Positions 46,650 through 59,600 of a stretch of 64,000 bases of DNA are shown here, in pieces (the first letter of the stretch is position 1; each line of letters starts with the position of its first letter). The DNA lies in the NCBI GenBank assembly GCA_958295665.1, contig OY282560.1, positions 39,846,590 to 39,910,589 on the forward strand, read 5' to 3'. This DNA comes from Tipula vernalis. Lineage: Eukaryota > Arthropoda > Insecta > Diptera > Tipulidae. Under the pieces are notes generated by a model that was given only the letters and a program-made list of their open reading frames with translations, had not been told where the DNA came from and did not search any database. The position numbers and the translations under genes are program-made.

Positions 46650-48170
46650 ATTGCATAAGAGAGACGAACTGGAAACTGATGTCGAACGAAGTTGAAAGGC
46701 AAAGATGGATCATTAGCTGTGTCTAATATAATTCTAGGAATAAAATGTATTGTCCCTAAATGTGATCAGGTAATTATTTCTACTTTTAAGCAGTTGGTGC
46801 TTAAATCAAGAACCACTAACCGTGTTCCATTGCATAATCCATTTTTTATTGCAAGATTTCGCAGCAACATAATTATACAACCCTTTTTTAATTTAAGGCA
46901 ATATGGCGGTAATCCTGATGGATTTATTGGGTTAAGATATTTCACTGGAAAATTAACTTGGATGATTTCATCATCAGAGACGTCATCGGCCTTAACTGAA
47001 TCGATTGCACAATAACATATTTCATTTGAAATAAGTTTTTGAAGAACATTATCATTTATTAACCGAACATGCTCATTTTTCGGACACAAAATTGCACGTT
47101 TTGATATACTCTATTGGAATAGAGTATGAGGTATAAAAATCATCATCCCATCACCAACGTTCAAAAGCCAACTGCTAAAATGTGGATCTTTTATTGGTCT
47201 CATGTTTGTACTTAAGCTTAATACTTTAAAGTAATGCCACAAATGGGACACAAGGTAACACTTGCCGAAAATCTCCTCCTAAGACCGTTACCTTTCCTCC
47301 AAACGGTAAACCATTTTTCATAAAATCGTGAAATATTAAGTCCACAATTTCAAGTGCTATACATGAATCCATTGGAGCTTCATCCCAAATTACGCAATCA
47401 ACAGATACTAAAAAGTCACGTTTTTTGCGAGTAAGTTGTGGAAATTTCACGACATCCATATTCAGAGGCAATGAAAACGCAGAGTGATATGTCACACTTC
47501 TTTTGGGTAAAAAAGTTGCTGCTATTCCAGTCCATGCAACACATAATACATTTTTATTTTCTGTATCGATTTTTTAAATTAACGCTCGGTATAAAAATGT
47601 TTTTCCACTTCCACCAGGCCCATCTAAATAAAAACACTTTTTAGAAATTCGATTATGTAAGGATGAAAATATCATTGATCATTGTTGAGTAATACCCACA
47701 GATTAGGTTCAGTTGTTGTTATAATAGGAGCAAAATTTATGTTTTGATTTAAGATTTCTGTTGCATTAGGAAGTCGTTAAAGTAAGAATAAATCAAATCC
47801 TGCTTGCTCACACTGCTCTTTTAATTGAAATACGCAATGAGCCAAAGCTTCATTTTCAGTCATACCATGATTGATAAAGTCTTCCAGAAGATTGTTCTTA
47901 AAATAATTAATAAAAAGTTGAATAGGATCTGATGGATTGCAATAACACAGTATAGTAACGAATAATGCTCGCAACGATTTTGGCAGCATATGAGTGTTAG
48001 CTTCTGATAAGCAATTATGCCACTCAACGCTATCATTAATTATGACTCGTGCCTTAGCTGATTCTTTAAACGTTGGGAATACACAATTATTAAAAGTTTT
48101 TAAAGTATCGAAAGATGTAGCCTCAGAGCCCTTCAGTTTAAGAAGTAGTAGCAGTAAATGATACAACTAA
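46650..48170 (-). pseudogene. Helitron RepHel, helicase domain
   Basis: Minus strand, following the Rep part. 47777-48166 encodes the linker (EWHNCLSEANTHMLPKSLRA, CNPSDPIQLF). The PIF1-type helicase then shows Walker A GPGGSGKTF at about 47598-47621, Walker B VIWDEAPM and VTVLGGDFRQVLP within 47226-47495, and the late motif NGTRLVVLDL in 46766-47089. The reading reaches FVRHQFPVRLSYAIT near 46660, where the canonical continuation is lost. Several frameshifts and stops lie between. The domain would unwind DNA during rolling-circle transposition. Confidence 0.9.
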
Positions 48171-49480
48171 ACATTTTTTGGAGGAACTGAAATGATTCTA
48201 CCGATTGCTTTCTCCCCAAAGTGTAAATTTGGAGAGCGTTTTTGGCCATTTATTGTTTTTATATACATAATGCATCGGAATATCCTGATACAATATGTTA
48301 TGAGCGAAAAGGTCTGTAGAATTTAATTCAACAAATGCGGTTAAAGGTGTGACCCTAACAGACTCTCTTCTTAAAGCATTTTCAATATTATCTTCGGTGA
48401 AAAATATTGATTGACCATCTTATAAATGAACAGATAGTGTAATAACATTATGTGATTGGCCATGAATAGGAAGCTCCTGGATATGCCAAGCAGCTTCCTG
48501 CGAACTAATATATCGACAATTCAGGTATTGATTTATTTCATCTTAATCTATAACATTGCTTGTATTGTTAGCAGAATCAACCGCAATTTCAATTCTTGCG
48601 CAGTCTTGACCCTTTGTTATTTATTTGTGTATATACTTTATTGCTTTGGCTGTTGAGCAAAGTTCAGCGTTTATACATATGAACGTTATATTTAAGACTC
48701 AGGAAAGGATTATAAGGAACAACAAACCGGTTATCAATTACAATGTTCGATCGTGATATTGGTTGATTTTCTAAATTAGTAGGAGGACGTCGCCTATATT
48801 TTGGATAATTATCTCACTGTCTCACTGCAGTAACTTTTTGGGAATTGTTTTGAACCTTTTCCATCAACCATGAAAACACAATTTCTGTTGAATTCTCCAC
48901 ATGGGCCATGAATATTTTGTTTTATAATTATTTAATAAAGTCGTGGTTGTTCATTCTGATTTGGAATTTCAGCGCAAATTATGTTGTCAATGTCATCGGA
49001 TGTTCTAAATTTATCCTCATTTTCAAGCGTGAATAAACAATGTGCGTGTGGTAATCCACGTTTTTGATGTTCAATTGTATAAACGTAAGTAACAACAGTT
49101 CCAAATATATGCTTTTTAACAATATCATCTAAAAATACTTTTAGCTTTAAATTAAAAACTCGTGAAACTAGGAGAATTTTGAAAAGTTTTAAGTTCTTCT
49201 TTAATTTCTGTACACGATGGATTATACGTGAATGTAATAAATAAATCAGGACGACCAAATTTGCGAGCCATTGCCATATTATCTTGATATAATTTTGCCA
49301 TAAACCGTGGCCCGCCAGTAAATGAAGAGGGAAGTATGTACAAATTATCTACACTAACATTTCTATTTTGAGCTATTGTAAGTTATTGACATAATCTAAA
49401 AGACCTTGATAAGATTCCACACGAAGAGATCGCTGATTGGTTCGTTAGGATCTGTGTATTGAATTGTCGTAGCTGTATTT
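48171..49480 (-). pseudogene. Helitron RepHel, Rep (HUH) endonuclease domain
   Basis: Minus strand. It shows SYQGLLDYVNN near 49400 (frameshifted) and LPSSFTGGPRFMAKLYQDNM with FGRPDLFITFTYNPSC at 49152-49343. GLPHAHCLF follows, with the HUH histidines at 49040-49048, then VVPYNPFLSLKYNVHINAEL near 48690. The two-tyrosine motif reads AIKY-IHK-stop-ITKG: the first Tyr codon is 48633-48635, and the position of the second Tyr is a TAA at 48621-48623. Downstream, LYQDIPMHYVY near 48280 is typical Helitron. The protein would nick and join single strands at the element ends. Confidence 0.9.
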
Positions 49481-49837
49481 GGGTGAGTGTCAGGTAAGGT
49501 AAGTTATTAATTTCTTAATCAGCCGTCTTTTTTATTTTTTAATGTTCTTTTGATGGTTGTTTTATACAATCAGGAACGTATTCATTGCATTAAGATTTCC
49601 AGCATAAGAAACCTCGTGCGGCGGTGTATTGGTTTTGTCATCATTATTTATTTAGTTAATAAATTACTACTTAAATAATAATTAGCGGTTTGTTTCAGGA
49701 ATTGAATTCTAATTTATCTGGAATATTTTATCAGGTTACCATAGAAGAATAATTCAATTTATAATTCAATTTGTTATAGTGAAATGACAATAGTAATAAT
49801 TATTTTAGTCTTGATTTGGTTTAGAGATACCTCAGTA

Positions 49838-50345
49838 ACCGGCCAAGGATTCCAGAGAAACGAACATACAATCAGGTAGTGAGATTATGCTACCTGGTGC
49901 TAATTTATTGACCATATATGATATTAACATTTACTAACTATCGATTGATCGGATGTCTGTAGCCGGGTCGAGTCTGTAACAACTAACAATCCTACCCTCT
50001 CCTTCGGTTTTCTGTTTTCGTTATATATAAAACAGGCGTACAGTGTGTGTCCGGGCGTGCCGGAGTTTATGTTCATTGCTTGGCCGTAAATTCTAATCAA
50101 TCAATTTGCATTAATAAACTCTTTGTTCTCACTACAGATTAACTTAAATGATAATTCAATAATTTAATTGAACTCATTAAATCGGCCAAGGATTCCAGAG
50201 TCTTGTGCTAACTTATTTATCATATATGACACTAACATTTTACTAACTACCGATCGCTTGGGTGTCTGTAGTCGGGTCGAGTCTGTCACAACTAACTCTC
50301 CTTCGGTTTTGTTATATGTAAAACGCGTGTACGTCAATCAATAAA
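49838..50345 (+). repeat. Two diverged LTR-like direct repeats
   Basis: 49838-50130 and 50183-50345 share GGCCAAGGATTCCAGAG, ATATATGA-A-TAACAT, GTCTGTAG-CGGGTCGAGTCT and CTCTCCTTCGGTTTT in the same order. The first has a TATATATAAAAC box and later ATTAATAAACTC, as in a promoter plus polyadenylation signal of an LTR. They look like the ends of a collapsed LTR element, inside the insertion that splits the Tc1 element. Confidence 0.55.
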
Positions 50346-50390
50346 TTAAATTACCTCCTTTACATTTTCCAAAAAAAATTTAAATTTTTA

Positions 50391-51418
50391 TTCTAGGAGA
50401 AATTACAATTAATTTAGTTTTTTTGCCAATATTATTTGTGCCACAAATTTGTCCATTATTATTTGTGTAATATGGAAAAAATCAAAATAAAATAGAAAAT
50501 CAATTAAATTTCAGGTTATTTTTCGCTAATTAAATAATGATATAGTCACTCATGTTTCGTATGCATATGATCAGTTTTTGATTATTCTCTATAACATTTC
50601 GCAAGTAGTTCAAAAATTTGTTATGAAAATCATCTAAAATCTCATCCCGCTCGGTTTTCTTGGCATCACGTTACAAATTTTTGGTCTTGTTAGATCTTGA
50701 ATATTTTCCACATTAACTTAAGCCTCCACAAGTTTAAATCGAAACTTGGCCCTGGCCGAGACAAATAATTATACTCAAGATTTTTGAATAATTTCGTGGC
50801 AATAATTATTCTTATATATGGTAGCATTATTGCGCTGAAGAGCAAATTGGGGACCTACTAGTTTATCGTCAACTAGCCTTGAACAGTTTTAGTTTATAGG
50901 ACATACACACAAACGGAATATGAGTAACCGTCAGGAAACGAAACGTAAACGACATCATAAGATAATTCCATTCAACTAAGGAGAACTGTTTTAAGCAAAA
51001 ATTAGTGGGTTTTGTCTCGATTTGATAGTATTGGAAAAGTTTTTATTACTACATAAACATAGAGCATCAATTAGTGTGGATACCGCCTCGGTTACTTTCC
51101 CTTGGGCAACAAATAAAAGGTTAAACAGCTATAAAAACTGAACTATTCAAGGAGTATGTTCAATTTCATTTTATATCATATATCCGATTTGCTCTTCAGC
51201 ACGATAATGCTCCCATACATACAATTATTTATCTCGGCCAGTGCAGGGTTTCAGCATGAGTGACTATATCATTATTTAATTAGCCAAAAATAACCTGAAA
51301 TTTAATTGATTTTCAATTTTATTTTGTTTTTTACCCCATTACACAAATAATAATAAGAACAAATTTGTGGTACAAATAATTTTGGCAAAAACTAAATTAA
51401 ATGTAATTTCTCCTAGAA
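50391..51418. repeat. Inverted arms inside the Tc1 element with transposase fragments on both strands
   Basis: 50391-50554 and 51255-51418 are inverted copies of about 164 bp. Minus-strand DNA at about 50850 reads FALQRNNATIY, and plus-strand DNA at about 51190 reads FALQHDNAPIHT. The latter is the Tc1 DDE-motif region with its second catalytic D. The element thus carries two head-to-head remnants of the same transposase end. The right arm has lost sequence between that motif and the subterminal repeat. N-terminal transposase sequence was not identified with confidence. Confidence 0.65.
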
Positions 51419-51548
51419 ATCCTAATTAAATTTATTGAAATACAAATAATGTTTTCAAGAAGTTTATTATTTATATAATTTTTAAAATTATTTGCGTTAC
51501 GTTGCATCAAAAATTTAGCAGGTACAAATAATTTTGGTTAGGACTGTA

Positions 51549-53227
51549 TGTACCCAAAACTGTTTCCACACGTTCTTTTTGTTTTTAAATGATCACAAAT
51601 GCAACTCTTTGCGGGAACTACCATTTGGTGGTCTGCTCCCTTGTTCTCATCTCTTTTTCAACGTACATTTTTCGTTCACATTTTCATATTATCACACTGA
51701 AATATTCAAAATTTATATTCACTATTTAAATAGAACAAAAAAATCAATTTGAATTGTACATGCAAGCGACATTATTATACAACAGGAAATGACTGTGTTT
51801 ATTCATAGTTAGTTAACCATGGCTTTGTTTCAGCAATATTTAAAGAATAGGCCAGTCTTTTGAAATGTTTGGTTATTCGCTTGGTAGTAAAATTGTGTTC
51901 TAAAGTATAAAATTAAGGATTAATCAGTATCGGGCCCGTAGGACGCCGGATTTTTATTTTTGTTTTTTCATAAAGATTCTTGATAATTTCACGTTCGTTA
52001 CTAAATACGAGCATTGGAGATATTCCTTTAAAATAATATCAATTTTTAATTAAACCTAATTACTAAATTAGACAAAGTCATAATGCAACCTTGAGCGACT
52101 TACTTCAGATAAATGTCATTTTTCATAGTGAGTAATAACTGATATTCACTATATCGATGGCAAAAGTGCATTACCGTGAATCCACATTTTTGATATAAAT
52201 ACATTACAAGGAACTAAGTAAATTGAATAATAGTTCATGTTTACACATTCTGCGTGCACAAATTAAATTAAAAAAGAAAGCAAACAATAGTTAAGCTATT
52301 ATCTTACCGATAAACCAATAAAACGTTTTTGGGAAATTTTGTAGATACACGGTTATGCAATTTTACCATCGATATGCATTTGCTTTACTTGAATCAAGGC
52401 CCTATAATTTAGATAAAAATTAGTTAATGGTAGTGTATTAAATAATTTTTGATTCCTAAATTTTATAATTATTTTATTAACATAAATACATAATACATAT
52501 TTATATGCGTCTTATTTACTGATGATTATTCATGGTTGAACAGTGGTTAAACAATAAACAATTTAATCCATAAAATTTTTCAATATGCGGTTTTACCATA
52601 ATAACTCTTATTTATGAATATTATCTTTTGTTTATTTATGTAAACATTATACAAACTACTTTCACAACATTTTCAATATTTTTATCGTTTCTATTTGTGT
52701 TGGAAAATTATGTTCAAAATAACATAAAATTTGTAATCATAAAACTGTGAAAAAATTTCATTAAATTTAATATGAAAATAAATGAATATTTTATTTTGGT
52801 TATACTCGCAATTTTTTTTTTTTATTTAATGATAACCCGCCATAAATTCAATAATAATGGGAAAAATTAAGATAATAATTTTATTTACATATACTGTACA
52901 TAAAAAAAAAATTGTTAGGGAGTAAAAATAATCTGGAAAAAAAAGGTCAAGGGGCGGGCTTTTATAAATAAGGATTGTTTAGAGTTCAATAATCATGAAG
53001 GCGATAGAGATCCGTCGCTTAACGGTCATTTTCGGTCAGTAACCGAAGAGCGGTAAAAAAAAAGATGAAGAAAAAGGTTTGCTGGAAGGGTCTAGTTTTA
53101 CCTGCATTGTGTTAATTCGAGTTTCAAATTTTTATTAAACAAATTCAATATTCTGGAATTTATCACATTTGTAGCGACTCACTCATTTTTAAAATTCAAA
53201 TACTCAAAATATATTCATAACTCGCTC
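51549..53227. other. AT-rich intergenic DNA with a short mariner-like scrap
   Basis: 52335-52385 (AAATTTTGTAGATACACGG, then CCATCGATAT) resembles 28236-28290, the 3' end of the dead mariner. It is probably a small mariner remnant. Otherwise no gene. The left copy of the 8-bp repeat of the composite element is at 53228-53235. Confidence 0.45.
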
Positions 53228-53235
53228 ATCACCAC
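53228..53235. repeat. Left 8-bp target duplication ATCACCAC
   Basis: Identical to 62780-62787. It immediately precedes the first base of the left MITE copy. Confidence 0.85.
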
Positions 53236-53597
53236 CAAGGCTGGGCAGTAACGAATTACATGTATTTTAATTAATCATTCTCCAAGTAACAGTATCTTGT
53301 ATTTTAATTACTTTAATTCTAAGTAATTGTAATTTGTGTTTTAATTACCTCAGTTTTTGAAATTTCTTATTTACATTTTTCAAGGCTTATTAAAATTTGG
53401 TTCTAGAGTCATCAGCATAAACCTAGTCTTAATAATCTTTTTCTAATGATACGTTTTTTCACTAAATGAATTTTGTCAAATAAAATTTATCAATTTACAA
53501 ATGTAAAGTATTTGTAATTTGTATTTTAATTACTGAGTTTGTTGTAACTAGGAAAAGTATTTTAATTACTCAGTGTAATGTAATTTGCCCAGCATTG
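53236..53597 (+). mobile_element. MITE copy 1 (362 bp)
   Basis: It starts CAAGGCTGGGCAGTAACGAA and ends TTTGCCCAGCATTG (one mismatch from the expected CCTTG). The interior has reiterated GTAATTTGTATTTTAATTAC-like words. The segments AGAGTCATCAGCATAAA, AATAATCTTTTTCTAATGAT and CACTAAATGAATTTTGTCAA are shared with copy 2. Non-coding. The inner flank is TAATTAGG, which belongs to the satellite unit. Confidence 0.88.
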
Positions 53598-53605
53598 TAA
53601 TTAGG

Positions 53606-56600
53606 TAATTGTCATCATTGTGGGCAATGGGCGATATTGGCTCTTAATAGTTGAGTGCGATTTCAAAAATATAATTTTGTAGAACTTTTACTAAACGAAC
53701 GATTCGTATGGATTAGGGTTTTTGACTAGGTAATAAAAGGGACTATTCCAAGTGCTTTGACTTGTAGTAATTAAAGGGCCTATTCCAAGTGCTAGCCCAA
53801 CCTTTGTCATCATTGCTGGCAATGGCCGGTATTAGCCCTTGAGAATTTAGTGCGATTTCAAAAATATAATTTTGTAGAAATTTTACTAAACGAACGATTC
53901 GTAAAAATTAGGGTGTTTTCATTAGGTAATTAAGGGTCAAATTCCAAGTGCTAGCCAATCCTTTGTCATCATTGTTGGCAATGGTCGATATAGGCCCTTA
54001 AGTGTTGAGTACGATTTCAAAAATATAATTTTGTAGAACTTTTACTAAACGAACGATTTTTATAAATTAGGGTTTTTTAATTAGGTAATTAAGGGTCCTA
54101 TTTCAAGTGCTAGCCAAACCTTTGTCATCATTGTTAGCAATGGTCGATATTTGCCCTTAAGGGTTGAGTGCGATTTCAAAAATATAATTTTGTAGAACTT
54201 TTACTAAACGAACGATTCGTATGGATTAGGGTTTTTGACTAGGTAATTAAAGGGCGGATTCCAAGTGCTTTGACTTGTGGTAATTAAAGGGCCTATTCCA
54301 AGTGCTAGCCAAACCTTTGTCATCATTTCTGGCAATGGCTGGTATTAGCCCTTGAGAATTGAGTGCGATTTCAAAAATATAATTTTGTAGAACTTTTACT
54401 AAATGAACGATTCGTATAACTTAAGGTTTTTTAATTAGATAATTAAGGATCCTATTCCAAGTGCTAGCCAAACCTATGTCAGCATTGTTGGCAATTGCCG
54501 ATATTGGCCTTTAAGTGTTGAGTGCGATTTCAAAAATATAATTTTGTAGAACTTTTACCAAACGAAAGATTAGTATGGATTAGGGGTTTTGACTAGGTTT
54601 TTAAAGGGCCTATTCAATGTGCTAGCCAAACCTTTGTCATCATTGTTGGCAATGGCCGATATTGGCCCTTAAGTGTTGAGTGCGATTTCAAAAAGATAAT
54701 TTTGTAAAACTTTTACTAAACGAACGATTCATATGGATTAGGGGTTTTGACTAGGTACTTAAAGGGCGTATTCCAAGTGCTTTGACTTGTGGTAATTAAA
54801 GGGCCTATTCCAAGTGCTAGCCAAACCTTTGTCATCATTGTTGGCAATGGCCGATATTGGCCCTTAAGTGTTGAGTGCGATTTCAAAAAGATAATTTTGT
54901 AAAACTTTTACTAAACGAACGATTCGTATGAATTAGGGTTTTTGACTAGGTAATTAAAGGGCGTATTCCAAGTGCTTTGACTTGTGGTAATTAAAGGGCC
55001 TATTCCAAGTGCTAGCCAAATCTTTGTCATCATTGTTGGCAATGGCCGGTATTAGCCCTTAAAAATTGAGTGCAATTTCAAAAATATAATTTTGTAGAAA
55101 TTTTACTGAACGAACGATTCTTATAAATTAGGGTTTTTTAATTAGGTAATTATGGGTCCTATTCCAAGTGCTAGCCAATCCTTTGTCATCATTGTTGGCA
55201 ATGGTCGATATTGACCCTTAAGGGTTTAGTGCGATTTCAAAAATATAATTTTGTAGAACTTTTACTAAACGGACGATTCGTATGGATTAGAAGTTTAAAC
55301 TAGGTAATTAAAGGGCCTAGTCAATGTGCTAGCCAAACCTTTGTCATCATTGTTGGCAATGGCCGATATTGGCCCTTAAGGGTTGAGTGCGATCTCAAAA
55401 ATATAATTTTGTAGAACTTTTACTAAACGAACGATTCGTATGGATTAGCGGTTTTGACTAGGTTTTTAAAGGGCCTATTCAATGTGCTAGCCAAACCTTT
55501 GTCATCATTGTTGGCAATGGCCGATATTGGCCCTTAAGTGTTGAGTGCGATTTCAAAAAGATAATTTTGTAAAACTTTTACTAAACGAACGATTCATATG
55601 GATTAGGGGTTTTGACTAGGTAATTAAAGGGCCTATTCCAAGTGCTTTGACTTGTGGTAATTATAGGGCCTATTCCAAGTGCAAAACCTTTGTCATCATT
55701 GTTGGCAATGGCCAGTATTAGCCCTTGAGAATTGAGTGCGGTTTTAAAAATATAGTTTTGTATAACTTTTACTAAACGAACGATTCGTATGGATTAGGAT
55801 TTTTTGATTAGGTAATTAAGGGTCCTATTCCATATGCTAGCCAAACCTTTGTCATCATTGTTGGCAATGGCCGATATTGGCCCTTAATTGTTGAGTGCGA
55901 TTTCAAAAATAAAATTTTGTAAAACTTTTACTAAACGAACGATTCGTATGAATTAGGGTTTTTGACTAGGTACTTAAAGGGCGTATTCCAAGTGCTTTGA
56001 CTTGTGGTAATTAAAGGGCCTATTCCAAGTGCTAGCCAAACCTTTGTCATCATTGTTGGCAATGGCCGATATAGGCCCTTAAGTGTTGAGTGCGATTTCA
56101 AAAAGATAATTTTGTAAAACTTTTACTAAACGAACGATTCATATGGATTAGGGGTTTTGACTAGGTACTTAAAGGGCGTATTCCAAGTGCATTGACTTGT
56201 GGTAATTAAAGGGCCTATTTCAAGTGCTAGCCAAACCTTTGTCATCATTGTTGGCAATGGCCGATATAGGCCCTTAAGGGTTGAGGGCGATTTCAAAAAT
56301 ATAATTTTGTAGAACTTTTACTAAACAAACGATTCGTATGGATTAGGGGTTTTGACTAGGTTTTTAAAGGGCCTATTCAATGTGCTAGCCAAACCTTTGT
56401 CATCATTGTTGGCAATGGCCGATATTGGCCCTTAAGTGTTGAGTGCGATTTCAAAAAGATAATTTTGTAAAACTTTTACTAAACGAACGATTCATATGGA
56501 TTAGGGGTTTTGACTAGGTAATTAAAGGGCCTATTCCAAGTGCTTTGACTTGTGGTAATTATAGGGCCTATTCCAAGTGCAAAACCTTTGTCATCATTGT

Positions 56601-59600
56601 TGGCAATAGCCGGTATTAGCCCTTAATTGTTGAGTGCGATTTCAAAAATAAAATTTTGTAAAACTTTTACTAAACGAACGATTCGTATGAATTAGGGTTT
56701 TTGACTAGGTAATTAAAGGGCGTATTCCAAGTGCTTTGACTTGTGGTAATTAAAGGGCCTATTCCAAGTGCTAGCCAAACCTTTGTCATCATTGTTGGCA
56801 ATGGCCGATATTGGCCCTTTATGGTTGAGTGCGATTTCAAAAATAAAATTTTGTAAAACTTTTACTAAACGAACGATTCGTATGAATAAGGGTTTTTGAC
56901 TAGGTACTTAAAGGGCGTATTCCAAGTGCTTTGACTTGTGGTAATTAAAGGGCCTATTCCAAGTGCTAGCCAAACCTTTGTCATCATTGTTGGCAATGGT
57001 CGATATTGGCCCTTAAGGGTTTAGTGCGATTTCAAAAATATAATTTTGTAGAACTTTTACTAAACGGACGATTCGTATGGATTAGAGGTTTAAACTAGGT
57101 AATTAAAGGGCCTATTCAATGTGCTAGCCAAACCTTTGTCATCATTGTTGGCAATGGCCGATATTGGCCCTTAAGGGTTGAGTGCGATTTCAAAAAGATA
57201 ATTTTGTAAAACTTTTACTAAACGAACGATTCATATGGATTAGGGGTTTTGACTAGGTAATTAAAGGGCCTATTCCAAGTGCTTTGACTTGTGGTAAATA
57301 TAGGGCCTACTCCAAGTGCAAAACCTTTGTCATCATTGTTGGCAATGGCCGGTATTAGCCCTTGAGAATTGAGTGCGATTTCAAAAATATAATTTTGTAT
57401 AATTTTTATAAAACGAACGATTCGTATGGATTAGGATTGTTAATTAGGTAATTAAGGGTCCTATTCCATGTGCTAGCCAAACCTTTGTCATCATTGTTGG
57501 CAATGGCCGATATTGGCCCTTAAGGGTTAAGGGCGATTTCATAAATATAATTTTGTAGAACTTTTACTAAACGAACGATTCGTATGGATTATGATTTTTG
57601 ATTAGGTAATTAAGGGTCCTATTCCATGTGCTAGCCAAACCTTTGTCATCATTGTTGGCAATGGCCGATATAGGCCCTTAAGTGTTGAGTGCGATTTCAA
57701 AAATATAATTTTGTAGAACTTTTACTAAACGAACGATTTTTATAAATTAGGGTTTTTTAATTAGGTAATTAAGGGTCCTATTTCAAGTGCTAGCCAAACC
57801 TTTGTCATCATTGTTAGCAATGGTCGATATTGGCCCTTAAGGGTTGAGTGCGATTTCAAAAATTTAATTTTGTAGAACTTTTACTAAACGAACGATTCGT
57901 ATGGATTAGGGTTTTTGACTAGGTAATTAAAGGGCGGATTCCAAGTGCTTTGACTTGTGGTAATTAAAGGGCCTATTCCAAGTGCTAGCCAAACATTTGT
58001 CATCATTTCTGGCAATGGCTGGTATTAGCCCTTGAGAATTGAGTGCGATTTCAAAAATATAATTTTGTAGAACTTTTACTAAATGAACGATTCGTATAAT
58101 TTAAGGTTTTTTAATTAGGTAGTTAAGGATCCTATTCCAAGTGCTAGCCAAACCTATGTCAGCATTGTTGGCAATTGCCGATATTGGCCTTTAAGGGTTG
58201 AGTGCGATTTCAAAAATATAATTTTGTAGAACTTTTACCAAACGAACGATTAGTATGGATTAGGGGTTTTGACTAGGTTTTTAAAGGGCCTATTCAATGT
58301 GCTAGCCAAACCTTTGTCATCACTGTTGGCAATGGCCGATATTGGCCCTTAAGTGTTGAGTGCGATTTCAAAAAGATAATTTTGTAAAACTTTTACTAAA
58401 CGAACGATTCGTATGAATTAGGGTTTTTGACTAGGTAATTAAAGGGCGTATTCCAAGTGCTTTGACTTGTGGTAAATAAAGGGCCTATTCCAAGTGCTAG
58501 CCAAACCTTTGTCATCATTGTTGGCAAATGGCCGATATAGGCCCTTAAGGGTTGAGTGCGATTTCAAAAATATAATTTTGTAGAACTTTTACTAAACGAA
58601 CGATTCGTATGGATTATGGGTTTTGACTAGGTTTTTAAAGGGCCTATTCAAGGGGCTAGCCAAACCTTTGTCATCATTGTTGGCAATGGCCGATATTGGC
58701 CCTTAAGTGTTGAGTGCGATTTCAAAAAGATAATTTTGTAAAACTTTTACTAAACGAACGATTCATATGGATTAGGGGTTTTGACTAGGTAATTAAAGGG
58801 CCTATTTCAAGTGCTTTGACTTGTGGTAATTATAGGGCCTATTCCAAGTGCAAAACCTTTGTCATCATTGTTGGCAATGGCCGGTATTAGCCCTTAATTG
58901 TTGAGTGCGATTTCAAAAATAAAATTTTGTAAAACTTTTATTAAACGAACGATTCGTATGAATTAGGGTTTTTGACTAGGTAATTAAAGGGCGTATTCCA
59001 AGTGCTTTGACTTGTGGTAATTAAAGGGCCTATTCCAAGTGCTAGCCAAACCTTTGTCATGATTGTTGGCAATGGCCGATATTGGCCCTTTATGGTTGAG
59101 TGCGATTTCAAAAATAAAATTTTGTAAAACTTTTACTAAACGAACGATTCGTATGAATAAGGGTTTTTGACTAGGTACTTAAAGGGCGTATTCCAAGTGC
59201 TTTGACTTGTGGTAATTAAAGGGCCTATTCCAAGTGCTAGCCAATCATTTGTCATCATTGTTGGCAATGGCCGATATAGGCCCTTAAGGGTTGAGTGCGA
59301 TTTCAAAAATATAATTTTGTAGAACTTTTACTAAACGAACGATTCGTATGGATTAGAAGTTTTGACTAGGTTTTTAAAGGGCCTATTCAATGTGCTAGCC
59401 AAACCTTTGTCATCATTGTTGGCAATGGCCGATATTGGCCCTTAAGTGTTGAGTGCGATTTCAAAAAGATAATTTTGTAAAACTTTTACTAAACGAACGA
59501 TTCATATGGATTAGGGGTTTTGACTAGGTACTTAAAGGGCGTATTCCAAGTGCTTTGACTTGTGGTAAATAAAGGGCCTATTCCAAGTGCTAGCCAAACC

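Larger units (their letters stand above)
45789..51546. mobile_element. Tc1-type element split by a nested 4.5-kb insertion
   Basis: The left end at 45789 (CAGTCATAACCAAAATTATT...) and the right end at 51546 are inverted copies differing at one base over the first 32, each flanked by TA. Homology between the ends runs about 120 bp (45789-45910 versus 51426-51546). On the left it stops, and the matching continuation (TTCTAGGAGAAATTAC) is found at 50391. DNA from about 45911 to 50390 is therefore an insertion into the Tc1 element. It contains a Helitron and LTR-like repeats. The residual Tc1 interior carries broken transposase pieces. Confidence 0.72.

Noticed and set aside
46692..47015. 107-codon plus-strand frame
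   Set aside because: It is the antisense shadow of the Helitron helicase C-terminal region.
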